From: Brenneria izbisi
GTDB taxonomy: Bacteria; Pseudomonadota; Gammaproteobacteria; Enterobacterales; Enterobacteriaceae
Direction: 5' to 3'
DNA: 64,000 nt
Assembly (NCBI RefSeq): GCF_025840185.1
Contig: NZ_JAMPJU010000011.1
Location: 62,001-126,000 of the forward strand
The notes beneath the pieces were generated by a model. That model was given only the letters and a program-made list of their open reading frames with translations. It did not search any database and was not told where the DNA came from. The first letter of the stretch is position 1; each line of letters begins with the position of its first letter. The translations under genes and the position numbers were made by a program. Shown one piece after another: positions 39,884-50,115 of this stretch.

Positions 39884-40846
39884 TTAATATCCGTGTTGCT
39901 GAACAAACTCGTCAATATTCTCAATTGTTTTTTCCATCAACGTTTGCAGAGCGGATGCGGATGTCCAGCCAATGTGCGGAGTAATCAAAAGATTAGGCAA
40001 TGTCTTCGCCGCCAGCATCAGCGGATGATTCTTATCCGGCGGTTCCTGCGTTAAGCCGTCAAGCGCCGCGCCAGCGATACGACGCTGATGTAAAGCCGAA
40101 AGTAACGCGGCTTCATCAATCAGCCCGCCTCTGGCGGCATTAACGATAAATGCCGTCGGCTTACACAGCGCCAAGGTTTGCGCATTCAGCAGTTCGCGGG
40201 TTTTATCCACCAATGGGCAATTAAGCGAAATAATATCCGCGGACTGCAAGACTTGTTCAAACGGCAAATACCCCGGACGACAGCGCGTGCTTCCCCGGTG
40301 TTCGGCAAAAATGACCTGCATACCCAACGCCGTCGCCAGACGTCCGACTTCACGCCCGATGGCGCCTGCGCCGATAATGCCCAGCGTTGAACCAGCAATA
40401 TCCTTTACCGGGTAGTCAAAGTAGGAAAACTGTACCTGACTCGCCCATCGATCGCTAAGTTGATCGCGATACCACCCCATCAGGCTATGTTTAAGCGCAA
40501 GGATCATGGCTATCACATGCTCGGAAACCGCCTGAGTGGAGTAATTCTGCACATTCTTCACCAGGATGCCCAACTCGGCCGCAGCAGCGGTATCAATGGT
40601 ATTCGTCCCCGTGGCTGTTACCGCAATCAACTTCAGAGCAGGCAAAGCCGACAGTGTTTCTCGCGTCAACACGGTCTTATTGATAATAATAATGTCGCTG
40701 TTTTTCGCCCTGGCAATAACCTGTTCGGGCGCGGTGTAACTATATTCAATCCATTCATGGCGGCACTGCGGTCGTCTGAAACTATTCTTTTTCAGGAAAA
40801 TAGTTTCAGGCAATGCGCCTTTATCTAAAAAGGTAATTTTTAGCAT
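39884..40846 (-). CDS. D-2-hydroxyacid dehydrogenase (HprA-like)
   Basis: NAD(P)-dependent reductase or dehydrogenase of the D-isomer 2-hydroxyacid family, 320 residues. The dinucleotide motif is GIIGAGAIGREVG, and the catalytic triad is supplied by the Arg in NAARGGLIDE, the Glu in TQEPP and the His in PHIGW. The nearest family I recall is glycerate/hydroxypyruvate reductase HprA. The operon partner is not clear; the gene stands alone between the ABC importer and the TonB receptor. Confidence 0.86.
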   Translation of the reverse strand: MLKITFLDKGALPETIFLKKNSFRRPQCRHEWIEYSYTAPEQVIARAKNSDIIIINKTVLTRETLSALPALKLIAVTATGTNTIDTAAAAELGILVKNVQNYSTQAVSEHVIAMILALKHSLMGWYRDQLSDRWASQVQFSYFDYPVKDIAGSTLGIIGAGAIGREVGRLATALGMQVIFAEHRGSTRCRPGYLPFEQVLQSADIISLNCPLVDKTRELLNAQTLALCKPTAFIVNAARGGLIDEAALLSALHQRRIAGAALDGLTQEPPDKNHPLMLAAKTLPNLLITPHIGWTSASALQTLMEKTIENIDEFVQQHGY

Positions 40847-41255
40847 AGTGTCTAACCTGATTGTTATTTATACATACTACCCTGATTATCGGCGATAAAC
40901 AGCGCCGTACACGAAACCTGACTCGTGAATGATCTTTCCCAAACAAGGAATTAAACGTTATGTTGCTTTTAAAAAAGATAGCAGCTTAATTATTTAACTT
41001 AACAAATCTTTCTCATCCGATTGACGTCTGGATTATTGATGATGAAATGTACAGTTCTGCCAAAGGTTCAGCGTAGACAGCATTACCGCAATTAACAACT
41101 TTTAATAGCGTGAATTTCATTCATTATGGCTACGCTATTGCGTGGGAGATGAGAAAGTCGTCAGGGGAGAAATATGCAGCGAGATGATTAGCCGTGGTAA
41201 ATAAAAATCAGCAACGAATACAGATGCGGGCTATTTAGCCCGCACCCAATGGTTA
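40847..41255. other. Intergenic region before the TonB-receptor stop
   Basis: This 409-base AT-rich gap holds the promoter of the dehydrogenase at its left end and, at 41225-41244, a perfect hairpin (TGCGGGC/GCCCGCA, 6-base loop) just after the receptor stop that probably terminates the receptor transcript. Nothing else is recognised. Confidence 0.5.
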
Positions 41256-43367
41256 TCAGAAGGTTACATTTACCGATACCCAGTAGTTTCGGCCAGGTAA
41301 TACGGAACCGGTAGTGCTTTGGGCTGAAGTGAAGTAATCACCCGCCGTCGTGGTGCTATTTCCTACCGCAAAGACATGCGTCTTGGTAAAGTCCTTATCC
41401 AGCAGGTTGTTAACTGCGCCATTAAGAGTGATATCTTTTGACACCTTATAGGCGCCGCCCAGATTGAATACGGTGAATGACTTAAAATCAGAGCCTAAAT
41501 TGTCATATACCACTTTGTTCGCGTTCGACAGATTTTCATAGTTCTGGGTAAATCGCCCCATCTTGCTGCGATATTCCGCTTTCAGCCAGGTTGACAGCTT
41601 GTCGTTAACATTCCAGTTCAGGCGGGCGTTGGCCATATGCTTCGGCGTATTGGCCAGACGCGCGCCTTTGTCATTGCCGTCCTTCTGTTCGCTGTCGGTA
41701 AAGGTGTAATTCAGATTCAGTTTCCAGTTCTCCGACCATAACGGAATAGTGGTCGCCAATTCCAGCCCCTGGGTTATCGCCTTACCGGTATTGATATAGG
41801 TGCTGGTGGCGCTATCGATCGACAACGAGGAGATCTTATTACGGTAACGGTTGTGGAACAGAGTGGCGTTGGCGCCAAAGCCGTTGTCGTTCTCGTAGTA
41901 CACGCCCAGTTCGGTATTGACGCTTTTTTCCGGCTCTAAATCAGGATTGCCGATAGTGTTAATGGTTCCCTGACCGGTAACGCCGCTCACCCCGTTATGC
42001 AACTGGGCCAGTGAAGGCGTCTTGTAACCGGTACTGACGCCGCCTTTCACCGTCCAATCGTCCGACGCATTCCATACCAAATAGGAACGCGGGCTAACAT
42101 GACCACCAAAGGTTTCCTGATATTCATAGCGGGCGCCGTAGGTCAAGGCCAGCGAGTCCAGCAGCCGCCACTCGTCCTCGGCAAACAATGCCCAGGAATC
42201 CTGTTCGAATTTCTCCCCGTTATTCGCCAGCACGATGCCGTCCTTCATCACCGCGTTCCAATACTGGCCGCCAATAGTGAACAGATGACTGTCGCCCAAC
42301 GGCGCCACCAGCTTGGTATCCAGAATGATATTGGTATTTTTCAGTTGTCGCTTCTCACCGGCGGCGCTGGACGTGCTCGGGACCGAAGCGGTAGTGATGA
42401 GGCGGCCTTTATTTTCGGTCTGATTATAAGACAGGCTGGAGTTCCAGATACCAAAGTCCAGTTGGTTGTCGCTGCCCAGCGTCACTTTGCGGCGCTGATA
42501 GCGCAACGTATCTTCATAACCGCCAGCGGTGCTGACCGTTCCCAGTTGACCTTCCGCGTTATCATATTTCTGGTTGGCGATTTCGCCGTCCAGCCACAAG
42601 GTATTTCTATCATCCAATTGCCAGGTCAGTTTGCCGCCCAGCAGGTAGTTGTCCGATTTCACCGGATTCGGTCCGCGAGTGCTGAGTTCGGTTCCAGTGG
42701 TCGAGGACGCCACGCTTGAAGCGTCGCGGCGGAAAATGCTGCCGCGCAGCGCCAGCCCCAGCTTATCTTCAATTAGCGCGCCGCTGGAATAGAAAGTAAA
42801 TTTGGAGGTATCGCCATATTTGGTATCTTCCTGGAAAGCATGGTCGAGGGACAGCGAGCCAGCCCACTCTTTCGCCACCTTTTTGGTAATGATATTCACC
42901 ACGCCGCCCATGGCGTCGGAGCCGTACAGTGTGGACATCGGCCCGCGAATAACCTCGATACGTTCGATGGCGGACAGCGGCGGCATAAAGCTGGTGTTCA
43001 TGGCGCCGAAGCCGTTCGGCGTGACATCTGAGGTGCCATTCTGACGGATACCGTCAATCAGAATCAGCGTATAGCTGCTGGACATTCCGCGAATACTGAT
43101 ATCCAACCCGCCGGTTTTCCCGGTAGAACTGCGCACGTCAACGCCTTCCACATCGCTCAGCGCCTCGGCCAAATCGTTGTATTTGCGTTGACTTAATTCA
43201 TCCTGACTAACCACTGAAATACTGGCTGCGGCATTGGTGATCTTTTGTTCGTAGCCAGAGGCTGTGACGACCAAAACATCATCCTGCGTTGCCGCGATAG
43301 CCGGAACCGAAGTTGATGCCGTTGCTGCGAGTGCCAGTGCCACTGATTTTCTTATATTAATCAACAT
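41256..43367 (-). CDS. TonB-dependent outer-membrane receptor (CirA-like)
   Basis: Ligand-gated outer-membrane channel energised by TonB, 703 residues. Signal peptide to about 25, TonB box DVLVVTAS (30-37), plug domain (about 40-165) with ISIRGMSSSYTLILIDG and RIEVIRGPMSTLYGSDAMGGVVNI-type blocks, then a 22-strand barrel ending in WVSVNVTF. It occupies the cirA position before lysP and resembles catecholate-siderophore/colicin I receptors, but it is longer than I remember CirA to be (about 660 residues), so I give no symbol. A Fur box precedes it. Confidence 0.9.
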   Translation of the reverse strand: MLINIRKSVALALAATASTSVPAIAATQDDVLVVTASGYEQKITNAAASISVVSQDELSQRKYNDLAEALSDVEGVDVRSSTGKTGGLDISIRGMSSSYTLILIDGIRQNGTSDVTPNGFGAMNTSFMPPLSAIERIEVIRGPMSTLYGSDAMGGVVNIITKKVAKEWAGSLSLDHAFQEDTKYGDTSKFTFYSSGALIEDKLGLALRGSIFRRDASSVASSTTGTELSTRGPNPVKSDNYLLGGKLTWQLDDRNTLWLDGEIANQKYDNAEGQLGTVSTAGGYEDTLRYQRRKVTLGSDNQLDFGIWNSSLSYNQTENKGRLITTASVPSTSSAAGEKRQLKNTNIILDTKLVAPLGDSHLFTIGGQYWNAVMKDGIVLANNGEKFEQDSWALFAEDEWRLLDSLALTYGARYEYQETFGGHVSPRSYLVWNASDDWTVKGGVSTGYKTPSLAQLHNGVSGVTGQGTINTIGNPDLEPEKSVNTELGVYYENDNGFGANATLFHNRYRNKISSLSIDSATSTYINTGKAITQGLELATTIPLWSENWKLNLNYTFTDSEQKDGNDKGARLANTPKHMANARLNWNVNDKLSTWLKAEYRSKMGRFTQNYENLSNANKVVYDNLGSDFKSFTVFNLGGAYKVSKDITLNGAVNNLLDKDFTKTHVFAVGNSTTTAGDYFTSAQSTTGSVLPGRNYWVSVNVTF

Positions 43368-43448
43368 GTATTTATATCCTCAGGCGTAAAGTTGCATATT
43401 GAGTTTTTTTGCCAAATACATTGTAATTAATTTTTAATTATTGTAAAT

Positions 43449-43467
43449 GCAAATTAATATCATTATC
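43449..43467 (-). promoter_or_regulatory. Fur box upstream of the TonB receptor
   Basis: The minus strand reads GATAATGATATTAATTTGC, matching 15 of 19 positions of the Fur consensus. It lies about 82-100 bases before the receptor start. Iron-dependent repression is inferred. Confidence 0.82.
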
Positions 43468-43629
43468 ATAGTCAATCGCATGATTATTGTAAAACAAAAA
43501 TAAAACAATCACTTAGCAGAATAAAAATGTAAGCGACATTGCGGCCAATCTGGATTTGCTGATTAAAGTCAGTGAATAAATTTGTTGTTTAAAAAATATT
43601 GGGGAAGAAAAAGCGTTGGAAACATGAAA

Positions 43630-43659
43630 AAAAGGCGCTCTCTCGAAAGAACGCCCTGG
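43630..43659 (-). terminator. lysP terminator
   Basis: On the minus strand GGCGTTCT pairs with AGAGCGCC (one wobble) around a 6-base loop and runs into a seven-T tract, about 45 bases after the lysP stop. Confidence 0.8.
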
Positions 43660-43701
43660 TCGGAAGCGGTGACCTCGCCATGATGACGGCGAGTCTGCTG
43701 G

Positions 43702-45168
43702 CTAATTATGTTCGGGGAAGGTCATATCCTGATATTTGATAAAACGCGTGCCGCGGGAAAATTTATAGCCGAACCAAATCAGCAGAAAGAGCGGAATGCC
43801 GATATAGGTTGCCGTGACGCCGTACCAATCAATGTTATCTTGCAGGAACGCCTGATAATTCTGTCCCAGCGTAATGACCAGACAAAGCGCGAAGGCGAAG
43901 ATCGGCCCCAGCGGGAAGAAACGGGAAAGATAGGGAAGACGATTCAGATCGTGTCCGGCTTTAACATAGCCGCGGCGGAAGCGATAGTGACTGATGGCGA
44001 TGCCCAACCAGGCGATAAAACCCGTCATCCCGGAGGTGTTCAGCAACCATAAATAGACCGTTTGGTTGCCGTACATTGACGACAGGAAGCACAATGCGGC
44101 AATCACGGCGGTCGCATAGAGCGCATTACGCGGCACGCCGCCTTTTGACAGTCGCGCAAAAATACGCGGCGCTTTACCCTCGGAGGCCAGCGTAAACAGC
44201 ATACGGGTACAGGCATACATCCCTGAATTACCCGCTGACAGTACCGAGGTGAGGATAACGGCGTTCATCACCGCTGCCGCAGACAGCAAACCCGCATGCT
44301 GAAATACCAGTGTAAACGGGCTGACGGCAATGTCTTTTACATCATTACGCAACAGGTTGGGATCGGTATAGGGAATGATCAGGCTGATGATCAAAATGGC
44401 GAAGATATAAAACAGCAGAATACGCCAGAACACCTGACGGATCGCGCGAGGAATATTTTTCTGCGGATTTTCCGATTCGCCGGCAGCCACGCCAATCAGT
44501 TCCGTTCCCTGAAACGAAAACCCTACGATCATCGCCACGCCGATCATGGCGGAAAAACCACCCGCAAACGGCGCATCCTCAATCTGCCAGTTATGTATCC
44601 CCGCGTTCCCGGCCCCGCGCAAGATCCCCACAATCATCAGGATACCGACGGCGATAAAAATCACCACCGTCACCACTTTAATCAATGAGAACCAATATTC
44701 GGCTTCGCCAAATCCTTTTACTGAGATGACGTTCAATAACACCATCAGCGCTAAAAATAGCGCGCTCCATATCCAGCCGGGAACCTCAGGGAACCAATAC
44801 CCCATCACCAACTGCGCGGCCACCAAATCCACCGCGATCGTTACGGCCCAGTTGTACCAATAATTCCAGCCCAACGCGAAACCAAAGCCTTCTTCAACAT
44901 AGCGGGAACCATAGGTGGCGAAAGATCCTGATGTGGGCATAAAGGCCGCCAGTTCTCCCAGACTGGTCATCAGGAAATACACCATCACGCCGATCAGAAC
45001 ATACGATAATAACGCGCCGCCCGGCCCTGCTTGTGAAACCGTGGCGCCGGAAGCGACAAATAATCCGGTGCCAATCGAACCGCCGATGGCGATCATGGTT
45101 AAATGCCGTGCTTTAAGTTCACGGCGCAGGGTCGTGGGTCCCTGAGATTGAATATTTTGCTGAGCCAT
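43702..45168 (-). CDS. lysP: Lysine-specific permease LysP
   Basis: Proton-coupled lysine importer of the amino acid-polyamine-organocation (APC) superfamily, 488 residues and 12 predicted helices. The start of the transport domain (RRELKARHLTMIAIGGSIGT) and the later GFSFQGTELIGVAAGESENP and SAGNSGMYACTRMLF blocks are close to E. coli LysP, where the protein also acts as lysine sensor with CadC. The ATG at 45168 (MAQQNIQ) is chosen over an upstream frame that adds 16 residues. It lies downstream of yeiE on the same strand. Confidence 0.95.
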   Translation of the reverse strand: MAQQNIQSQGPTTLRRELKARHLTMIAIGGSIGTGLFVASGATVSQAGPGGALLSYVLIGVMVYFLMTSLGELAAFMPTSGSFATYGSRYVEEGFGFALGWNYWYNWAVTIAVDLVAAQLVMGYWFPEVPGWIWSALFLALMVLLNVISVKGFGEAEYWFSLIKVVTVVIFIAVGILMIVGILRGAGNAGIHNWQIEDAPFAGGFSAMIGVAMIVGFSFQGTELIGVAAGESENPQKNIPRAIRQVFWRILLFYIFAILIISLIIPYTDPNLLRNDVKDIAVSPFTLVFQHAGLLSAAAVMNAVILTSVLSAGNSGMYACTRMLFTLASEGKAPRIFARLSKGGVPRNALYATAVIAALCFLSSMYGNQTVYLWLLNTSGMTGFIAWLGIAISHYRFRRGYVKAGHDLNRLPYLSRFFPLGPIFAFALCLVITLGQNYQAFLQDNIDWYGVTATYIGIPLFLLIWFGYKFSRGTRFIKYQDMTFPEHN

Positions 45169-45303
45169 TATTAGCCTGCGTGTTATTGCCAAAAAAACGA
45201 GGCGGGATTGTAGCAAATCGTTTTCAGCAGGATAGCGCGATCGTCGGATTATAAGAGAGGTTCATAACTCCGCCCCGATCATTAGCAACACAAAATATGT
45301 TAT

Positions 45304-46176
45304 TTATACCGCTTCGCGGCAGTAACTCAGGAAACGCTGCAAGACGTTTGAGATATGCTTCTGACGATGATGAATCAGATACAACGTGCGGGTAAGGCGG
45401 GGTAATGGCACCGCCAGTTCCACCAGCGATCCTGTCGCCAACTGTTCGGCAATGACATGCCGGGACAGGCAACTAATGCCAATACCGTGGCGCACTGCGT
45501 GTTTAATCGCCTCAGAATTGCCTAACTCCATCACCAGACGAAAGTGCGGCAACTGAGTCAACAGCAAATGATCCAACACCTCACGGGTGCCGGAACCCCG
45601 TTCGCGCAAGATCCAGGGCGCATCAGCCAAATGCGACAGAGAAACAGCCTGTTGGCTGAGTGGGTTGGTCGGCGAGCAAAAAACCACCAGTTCATCTTCC
45701 AGCCAGGGCTGAGTGACCAGATCGGTATGATGGCACGGCCCTTCGATTAACCCCAGGTCAACGCTGAATTCCGCAATACTGGCAATGACATCGTGCGTGT
45801 TGCCGACATGCAGTTCCAGCGGGATCTCAGGGAAATCCTGCCGGTAGCGGGCTATCATGGCCGGTAAAAGATAGTTGCCGATGGTACTGCTGGCGTAAAT
45901 ACGTAATGCGCCATTGTCATGGCAAAACAGTTGTTCAATTTCCAGTGACTGCTCAAGTAATGACAAGGCTTTAGGATAGAGCAGTCTCCCATGCTCATTC
46001 ACCACCAGCCGCTTGCCAACCCGGTCAAACAACTGAACACCCAATTGCCCTTCCAAATCGGCCAACGCTGCACTCACGGCGGATTGAGAGAGCGAAAGCA
46101 CAACCGAAGCCTGCGTGGTTGAACCACTTTTCAGCACTTCTGCAAAAACTTCCAACTGACGTAAGGTAATATGCAT
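45304..46176 (-). CDS. yeiE: LysR-family regulator YeiE
   Basis: LysR-type transcription factor, 290 residues. Winged helix at the N-terminus ([20 protein letters not shown]), effector domain from about 90. It matches E. coli YeiE, reported to control iron and sulfite-related genes. It is divergent from yeiH, which encodes a putative sulfate/sulfite exporter, the conserved arrangement of this pair, so regulation of yeiH across the 116-base spacer is likely. Confidence 0.92.
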   Translation of the reverse strand: MHITLRQLEVFAEVLKSGSTTQASVVLSLSQSAVSAALADLEGQLGVQLFDRVGKRLVVNEHGRLLYPKALSLLEQSLEIEQLFCHDNGALRIYASSTIGNYLLPAMIARYRQDFPEIPLELHVGNTHDVIASIAEFSVDLGLIEGPCHHTDLVTQPWLEDELVVFCSPTNPLSQQAVSLSHLADAPWILRERGSGTREVLDHLLLTQLPHFRLVMELGNSEAIKHAVRHGIGISCLSRHVIAEQLATGSLVELAVPLPRLTRTLYLIHHRQKHISNVLQRFLSYCREAV

Positions 46177-46292
46177 AACGGGCTCTTTATCGAAAAAATC
46201 TATAGGTTATAAATATATAATCAATTTCTCTTTTAACCTTTCTGATTATAGGCTGAGCCCTCAGTTCGGTATTCTCAGAACAGGTCTATAAA

Positions 46293-47381
46293 ATGATTCA
46301 TCTTTCTGCACTACTTTCTGCACGACAGCAACACATCGCTCCCCATTACCGCATGGCAATACTCCTCCCTGGGTTATCAGCAGTAAGTCTAATGACTTTT
46401 TTGACTCTCTGGCTGACTAATATTCCGAAAGTTTCACAATGGGGGCCAGGCTCATTAACATTGGCGATATTGACAGGGATTTTACTCGGTAATACGGCCT
46501 ATCTTCGGCTACATTCTTACTGTGATCCAGGTGTGCAGTGGGCAAAACAGCATCTCTTGCGCTGGGGTATCGTGCTTTACGGGTTTCGTCTCAGTTTTCA
46601 GCAAATGACTGCCGTTGGCATAGCGGGTATTGTCATCGATCTGGCGATCGTTGTGTCGACGTTTCTCCTCGCCTGCTGGCTGGGCAGACGCTTATTTAAA
46701 CTTGATCGTGAAACCACCGTGCTAATCGGCGCAGGCAGCAGCATCTGTGGCGCTGCCGCCATTCTTGCCACCGCGCCGGTGGTCAAAGCCTCAAGCGATA
46801 AAATTGCCGTCGCCGTCTCTACCGTGGTCATTTTTGGCACCACGGCGATGTTTCTTTATCCATGGTTGTATCGGCTTAACCTTTATTATGACTGGCTCAC
46901 ATTAACGCCACGAGCGTTCGGTCTGTATCTGGGTTCAACCCTTCATGAGGTGGCCCAGGTCGTGGCGGCTGGTCACGCCATTGATGTTGAGACAGAAAAT
47001 ATGGCCGTGATGGGGAAAATGTTGCGTGTCATGTTGCTGGCGCCTTTTCTCATTATCCTCGGTCTGGTTATGAAAAACAGACAGCCACAAAATAGCCCGA
47101 CAGCGCCACTATCTTTGATGTTTCCCTGGTTTGCGTTAGGGTTTGCGGCAGTCGCGGCTTTCAATTCCAGTCAACTTATTCCCAGCGATATCGTGAACAC
47201 ACTAATCCAGTTGGATAACGTGCTACTGATGATGGCCATGATCGCGTTGGGGCTGACCACTCGCCTGAGTGCGATACGGCAGGCTGGTGCAAAACCGCTG
47301 CTGCTGGCGCTGTTTTTGTTCCTCTGGTTACTGATTGGCGGTGCGGGCATCAATCTGGCGGCTGAACACCTATTGCGCTGA
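46293..47381 (+). CDS. yeiH: YeiH family putative sulfate exporter (UPF0324)
   Basis: Inner-membrane protein of 362 residues with about ten helices. The family motifs LLRWGIVLYGFRLSFQQM, IGAGSSICGAAAILATAPV and GSTLHEVAQVVAAG are intact. YeiH is regarded as a sulfite/sulfate exporter, but that is not firmly shown. It is divergent from its likely regulator yeiE; nfo follows 80 bases downstream. Confidence 0.92.
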   Translation: MIHLSALLSARQQHIAPHYRMAILLPGLSAVSLMTFLTLWLTNIPKVSQWGPGSLTLAILTGILLGNTAYLRLHSYCDPGVQWAKQHLLRWGIVLYGFRLSFQQMTAVGIAGIVIDLAIVVSTFLLACWLGRRLFKLDRETTVLIGAGSSICGAAAILATAPVVKASSDKIAVAVSTVVIFGTTAMFLYPWLYRLNLYYDWLTLTPRAFGLYLGSTLHEVAQVVAAGHAIDVETENMAVMGKMLRVMLLAPFLIILGLVMKNRQPQNSPTAPLSLMFPWFALGFAAVAAFNSSQLIPSDIVNTLIQLDNVLLMMAMIALGLTTRLSAIRQAGAKPLLLALFLFLWLLIGGAGINLAAEHLLR

Positions 47382-47461
47382 CCGTGAATAATTTATCCGT
47401 TAACGTCTCATTCACTCGTCAGACAATGCCATAATGCCTCCGTCATCAAGAGGAGAAGAAC

Positions 47462-48301
47462 ATGAAATACGTAGGTGCGCACGTCAGCGCGGCGGGCGGC
47501 GTCGATCAGGCGGTTATTCGCGCTCATGAACTGAACGCAACGGCATTTGCGCTGTTTACCAAAAATCAGCGCCAATGGGAGGCCGCCCCGCTCAGTCAGG
47601 AAACGATCGTCAGTTTCAAAGCGGCTTGTGAACGCTACGCCTATACCCCGGCGCAAATCCTGCCCCATGACAGCTATCTGATCAATCTTGGTCATCCCGA
47701 AGCGGCGGCGCTGGAGAAATCGCGCGCTGCCTTTATTGACGAAATGACTCGCTGCCAACAACTCGGCCTGAGTTTGCTGAACTTTCATCCAGGCAGCCAT
47801 TTAAAACAGATAGATGAAGCGCGCTGTCTGGCGCGTATCGCCGAGTCGATTAACATCGCGCTGGCACAAACGGATGGCGTCACCGCCGTTATTGAAAACA
47901 CCGCCGGACAAGGAAGCAATCTGGGCTTTCGCTTTGAACATCTGGCCGCCATCATTGATGGCGTGGAAGATAAAAGCCGCGTGGGGGTGTGTATCGATAC
48001 CTGTCACGCCTTTGCCGGCGGCTACGATTTACGTACCGAAGCAACCTGCGAATCGACCTTTGCCGAATTTGAACGGATCGTGGGATTCCGCTATTTACGG
48101 GGAATGCATTTAAATGATGCGAAAAGCGAATTCAATAGCCGTGTCGACCGTCATCATAGTCTGGGAGCAGGCAATATTGGCAAGACGGTATTCAGCTATA
48201 TCATGAAAGATCCGCGTTTTGATGGTATCCCGCTGATTCTGGAAACCGTCAATCCCGATATCTGGGCGGAAGAGATCGCCTGGCTGAAATCTCAGGTTTG
48301 A
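47462..48301 (+). CDS. nfo: Endonuclease IV
   Basis: Zinc-dependent apurinic/apyrimidinic endonuclease of base-excision repair, 279 residues, TIM-barrel fold. The metal-site motifs [49 protein letters not shown] and [13 protein letters not shown] match E. coli Nfo throughout. The ATG follows AGAGGAGAAG. No SoxS box was identified with confidence upstream. Confidence 0.96.
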   Translation: MKYVGAHVSAAGGVDQAVIRAHELNATAFALFTKNQRQWEAAPLSQETIVSFKAACERYAYTPAQILPHDSYLINLGHPEAAALEKSRAAFIDEMTRCQQLGLSLLNFHPGSHLKQIDEARCLARIAESINIALAQTDGVTAVIENTAGQGSNLGFRFEHLAAIIDGVEDKSRVGVCIDTCHAFAGGYDLRTEATCESTFAEFERIVGFRYLRGMHLNDAKSEFNSRVDRHHSLGAGNIGKTVFSYIMKDPRFDGIPLILETVNPDIWAEEIAWLKSQV

Positions 48302-48347
48302 ATTCCCGTGTCCTTTATCGCCTGAAATAAACTATGCCCTGAAATAG

Positions 48348-48385
48348 AAAAGCGCCAGTTGACATCATGTCCGCTGGCGCTTTTT
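48348..48385. terminator. Bidirectional terminator nfo/fruA
   Basis: An 11-bp stem AAAAGCGCCAG/CTGGCGCTTTT with a 15-base loop and an A-run/T-run lies midway between the convergent nfo and fruA stops. Confidence 0.82.
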
Positions 48386-48407
48386 ACCACCGCTGAACGA
48401 TTCTCGC

Positions 48408-50099
48408 TTATGCGGCTTTCACCAATTGTTCGTCAGGACGTTTCAGCAGCGCATATAGCACGCCCGCCACGACCGTCCCGGCAATAATAGCCAGCAGATA
48501 ACCGATAACCGGCGTAATCGCACCAGGGATCATCAGAACAAACAGCCCGCCGTGCGGCGCCATCAGTTTCGCGCCGACCGCCATAGACAGCGCCCCAGTC
48601 AGCGCTCCGCCAACGATACAACATGGCAGTACCCGCATTGGATCGCGAGCGGCGTAAGGGATCGCGCCTTCGGAAATAAAGCACAGCCCCAGAACCAAAG
48701 CAGCCTTGCCCCCTTCACGCTCGGTGGCGTTGAACTTGTTACGCGCCAGAAACGTCGCCAACCCCATCGCCAGCGGCGGAACCATACCGGCCGCCATCAC
48801 CGCCGCCATCGGCGCATAAATCTGGCTGCTGAGCAACGTAGTGCCGAATACGTAGGCCACCTTATTGACCGGGCCGCCCATATCCGTACACATCATGCCG
48901 CCCAGGATTGCGCCCAGGATCACCGCGTTCGCCGTTCCCATGGATTGCAGCCAGTCAGTCAAACCCGTCAGAATTTTTGCAACCGGCGTACCGACGATAT
49001 AAATCATCACCAGACCGGTAATCAGCGTAGCAAACAACGGAATAATCAAAATCGGTTTCAGCGCCGCCATACTTTGCGGCAGAATCAGCTTATTGCTGAT
49101 GGCTCTGGCCACATAGCCCGCCAGAAAACCAGCGATAATCCCGCCCAGAAAGCCCGCTCCGGTACTGACCGCCAGCATGCCGCCAACCAGCCCCGGCGTT
49201 AAACCCGGACGATCGGCAATCGAAAACGCGATATAACCCGCCAGTACCGGCACCATCAGCGCGAACGCCGAACCACCGCCGATCTTCATCAGCGCGTCAG
49301 CCAGTGAGCCTTCCTGCTTAAACGCCTCAATGCCGAATACAAACGACAGTGCGATGCACAGACCGCCCGCCACCACCATCGGCAGCATGTAAGACACCCC
49401 GGTCAGCAGGTGACGATAAGGGCCAGCCCCGCCTTTTTGACCTGACTCGTTGCTTACTGACGAGGCGCTTTGACCGCTCGGCTGATAAACCTTGGCTTCA
49501 AGCTGCGCCTTGTCCAGTTCCTGAACGGTTTTTTTCAATGCCAGACCGGTTGAAGTGCGGTACATTTTTTTACCGGCAAATTTGCTCAGGTCGACTTCGA
49601 TATCCGCCGCGACGATAACCAGATCGGCTTGTTCAATCTCTTCCGGCGTGATCGCATTTCCGGCGCCAACCGAACCACGAGTTTCAACTTTTACCCACCA
49701 GCCGCGTTTTTTAGCTTCCGTTTCAATCGCTTCCGCGGCCATAAACGTATGGGCGACGCCGGTCGGACAGGCGGTAACCGCGACAATACGTTTGGCGGCG
49801 GCGTTTTGCTGAACAGGTGCTGACGCCGTTGCCTGATAGGGGGTGGCTTCAGCTTGAGCTTTGGCCAGGAACGCTTCCGGCTGGCTGGCCGCCAATTCCA
49901 CATCGCCGACAAACACCTGTTTGCCATTCAATGCGTTATCCGCCGCGGCCTTCGCGCCCAGAATGATCACTAATTCGGACTCGTCAGCGCGTTCCGTCAA
50001 CGTCAGCCCTGCTTTCGCAGCGGCGGCGCTGAGTAGGTTTTTCACCAGATGGCTTCTCGCCAGGCCCAGTGACTTATCTAAAATCAGCAGCGTTTTCAT
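48408..50099 (-). CDS. fruA: Fructose PTS EIIBC component FruA
   Basis: Inner-membrane fructose transporter of the phosphotransferase system that imports fructose as fructose-1-phosphate. 563 residues: EIIB' (about 1-95), EIIB with phospho-cysteine Cys111 in TACPTGVAHTFMAAEA, and an EIIC membrane domain (about 225-560) with the PYAARDPMRVLP block. It starts 16 bases after fruK and ends the fruBKA operon. Confidence 0.96.
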   Translation of the reverse strand: MKTLLILDKSLGLARSHLVKNLLSAAAAKAGLTLTERADESELVIILGAKAAADNALNGKQVFVGDVELAASQPEAFLAKAQAEATPYQATASAPVQQNAAAKRIVAVTACPTGVAHTFMAAEAIETEAKKRGWWVKVETRGSVGAGNAITPEEIEQADLVIVAADIEVDLSKFAGKKMYRTSTGLALKKTVQELDKAQLEAKVYQPSGQSASSVSNESGQKGGAGPYRHLLTGVSYMLPMVVAGGLCIALSFVFGIEAFKQEGSLADALMKIGGGSAFALMVPVLAGYIAFSIADRPGLTPGLVGGMLAVSTGAGFLGGIIAGFLAGYVARAISNKLILPQSMAALKPILIIPLFATLITGLVMIYIVGTPVAKILTGLTDWLQSMGTANAVILGAILGGMMCTDMGGPVNKVAYVFGTTLLSSQIYAPMAAVMAAGMVPPLAMGLATFLARNKFNATEREGGKAALVLGLCFISEGAIPYAARDPMRVLPCCIVGGALTGALSMAVGAKLMAPHGGLFVLMIPGAITPVIGYLLAIIAGTVVAGVLYALLKRPDEQLVKAA

Positions 50100-50115
50100 T
50101 GTTTGTCTCCTGCTG

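Noticed and set aside
48552-49202. Plus-strand frame of 216 codons opposite fruA
   Set aside because: Arg/Gln/His-rich antisense shadow of the EIIC domain.
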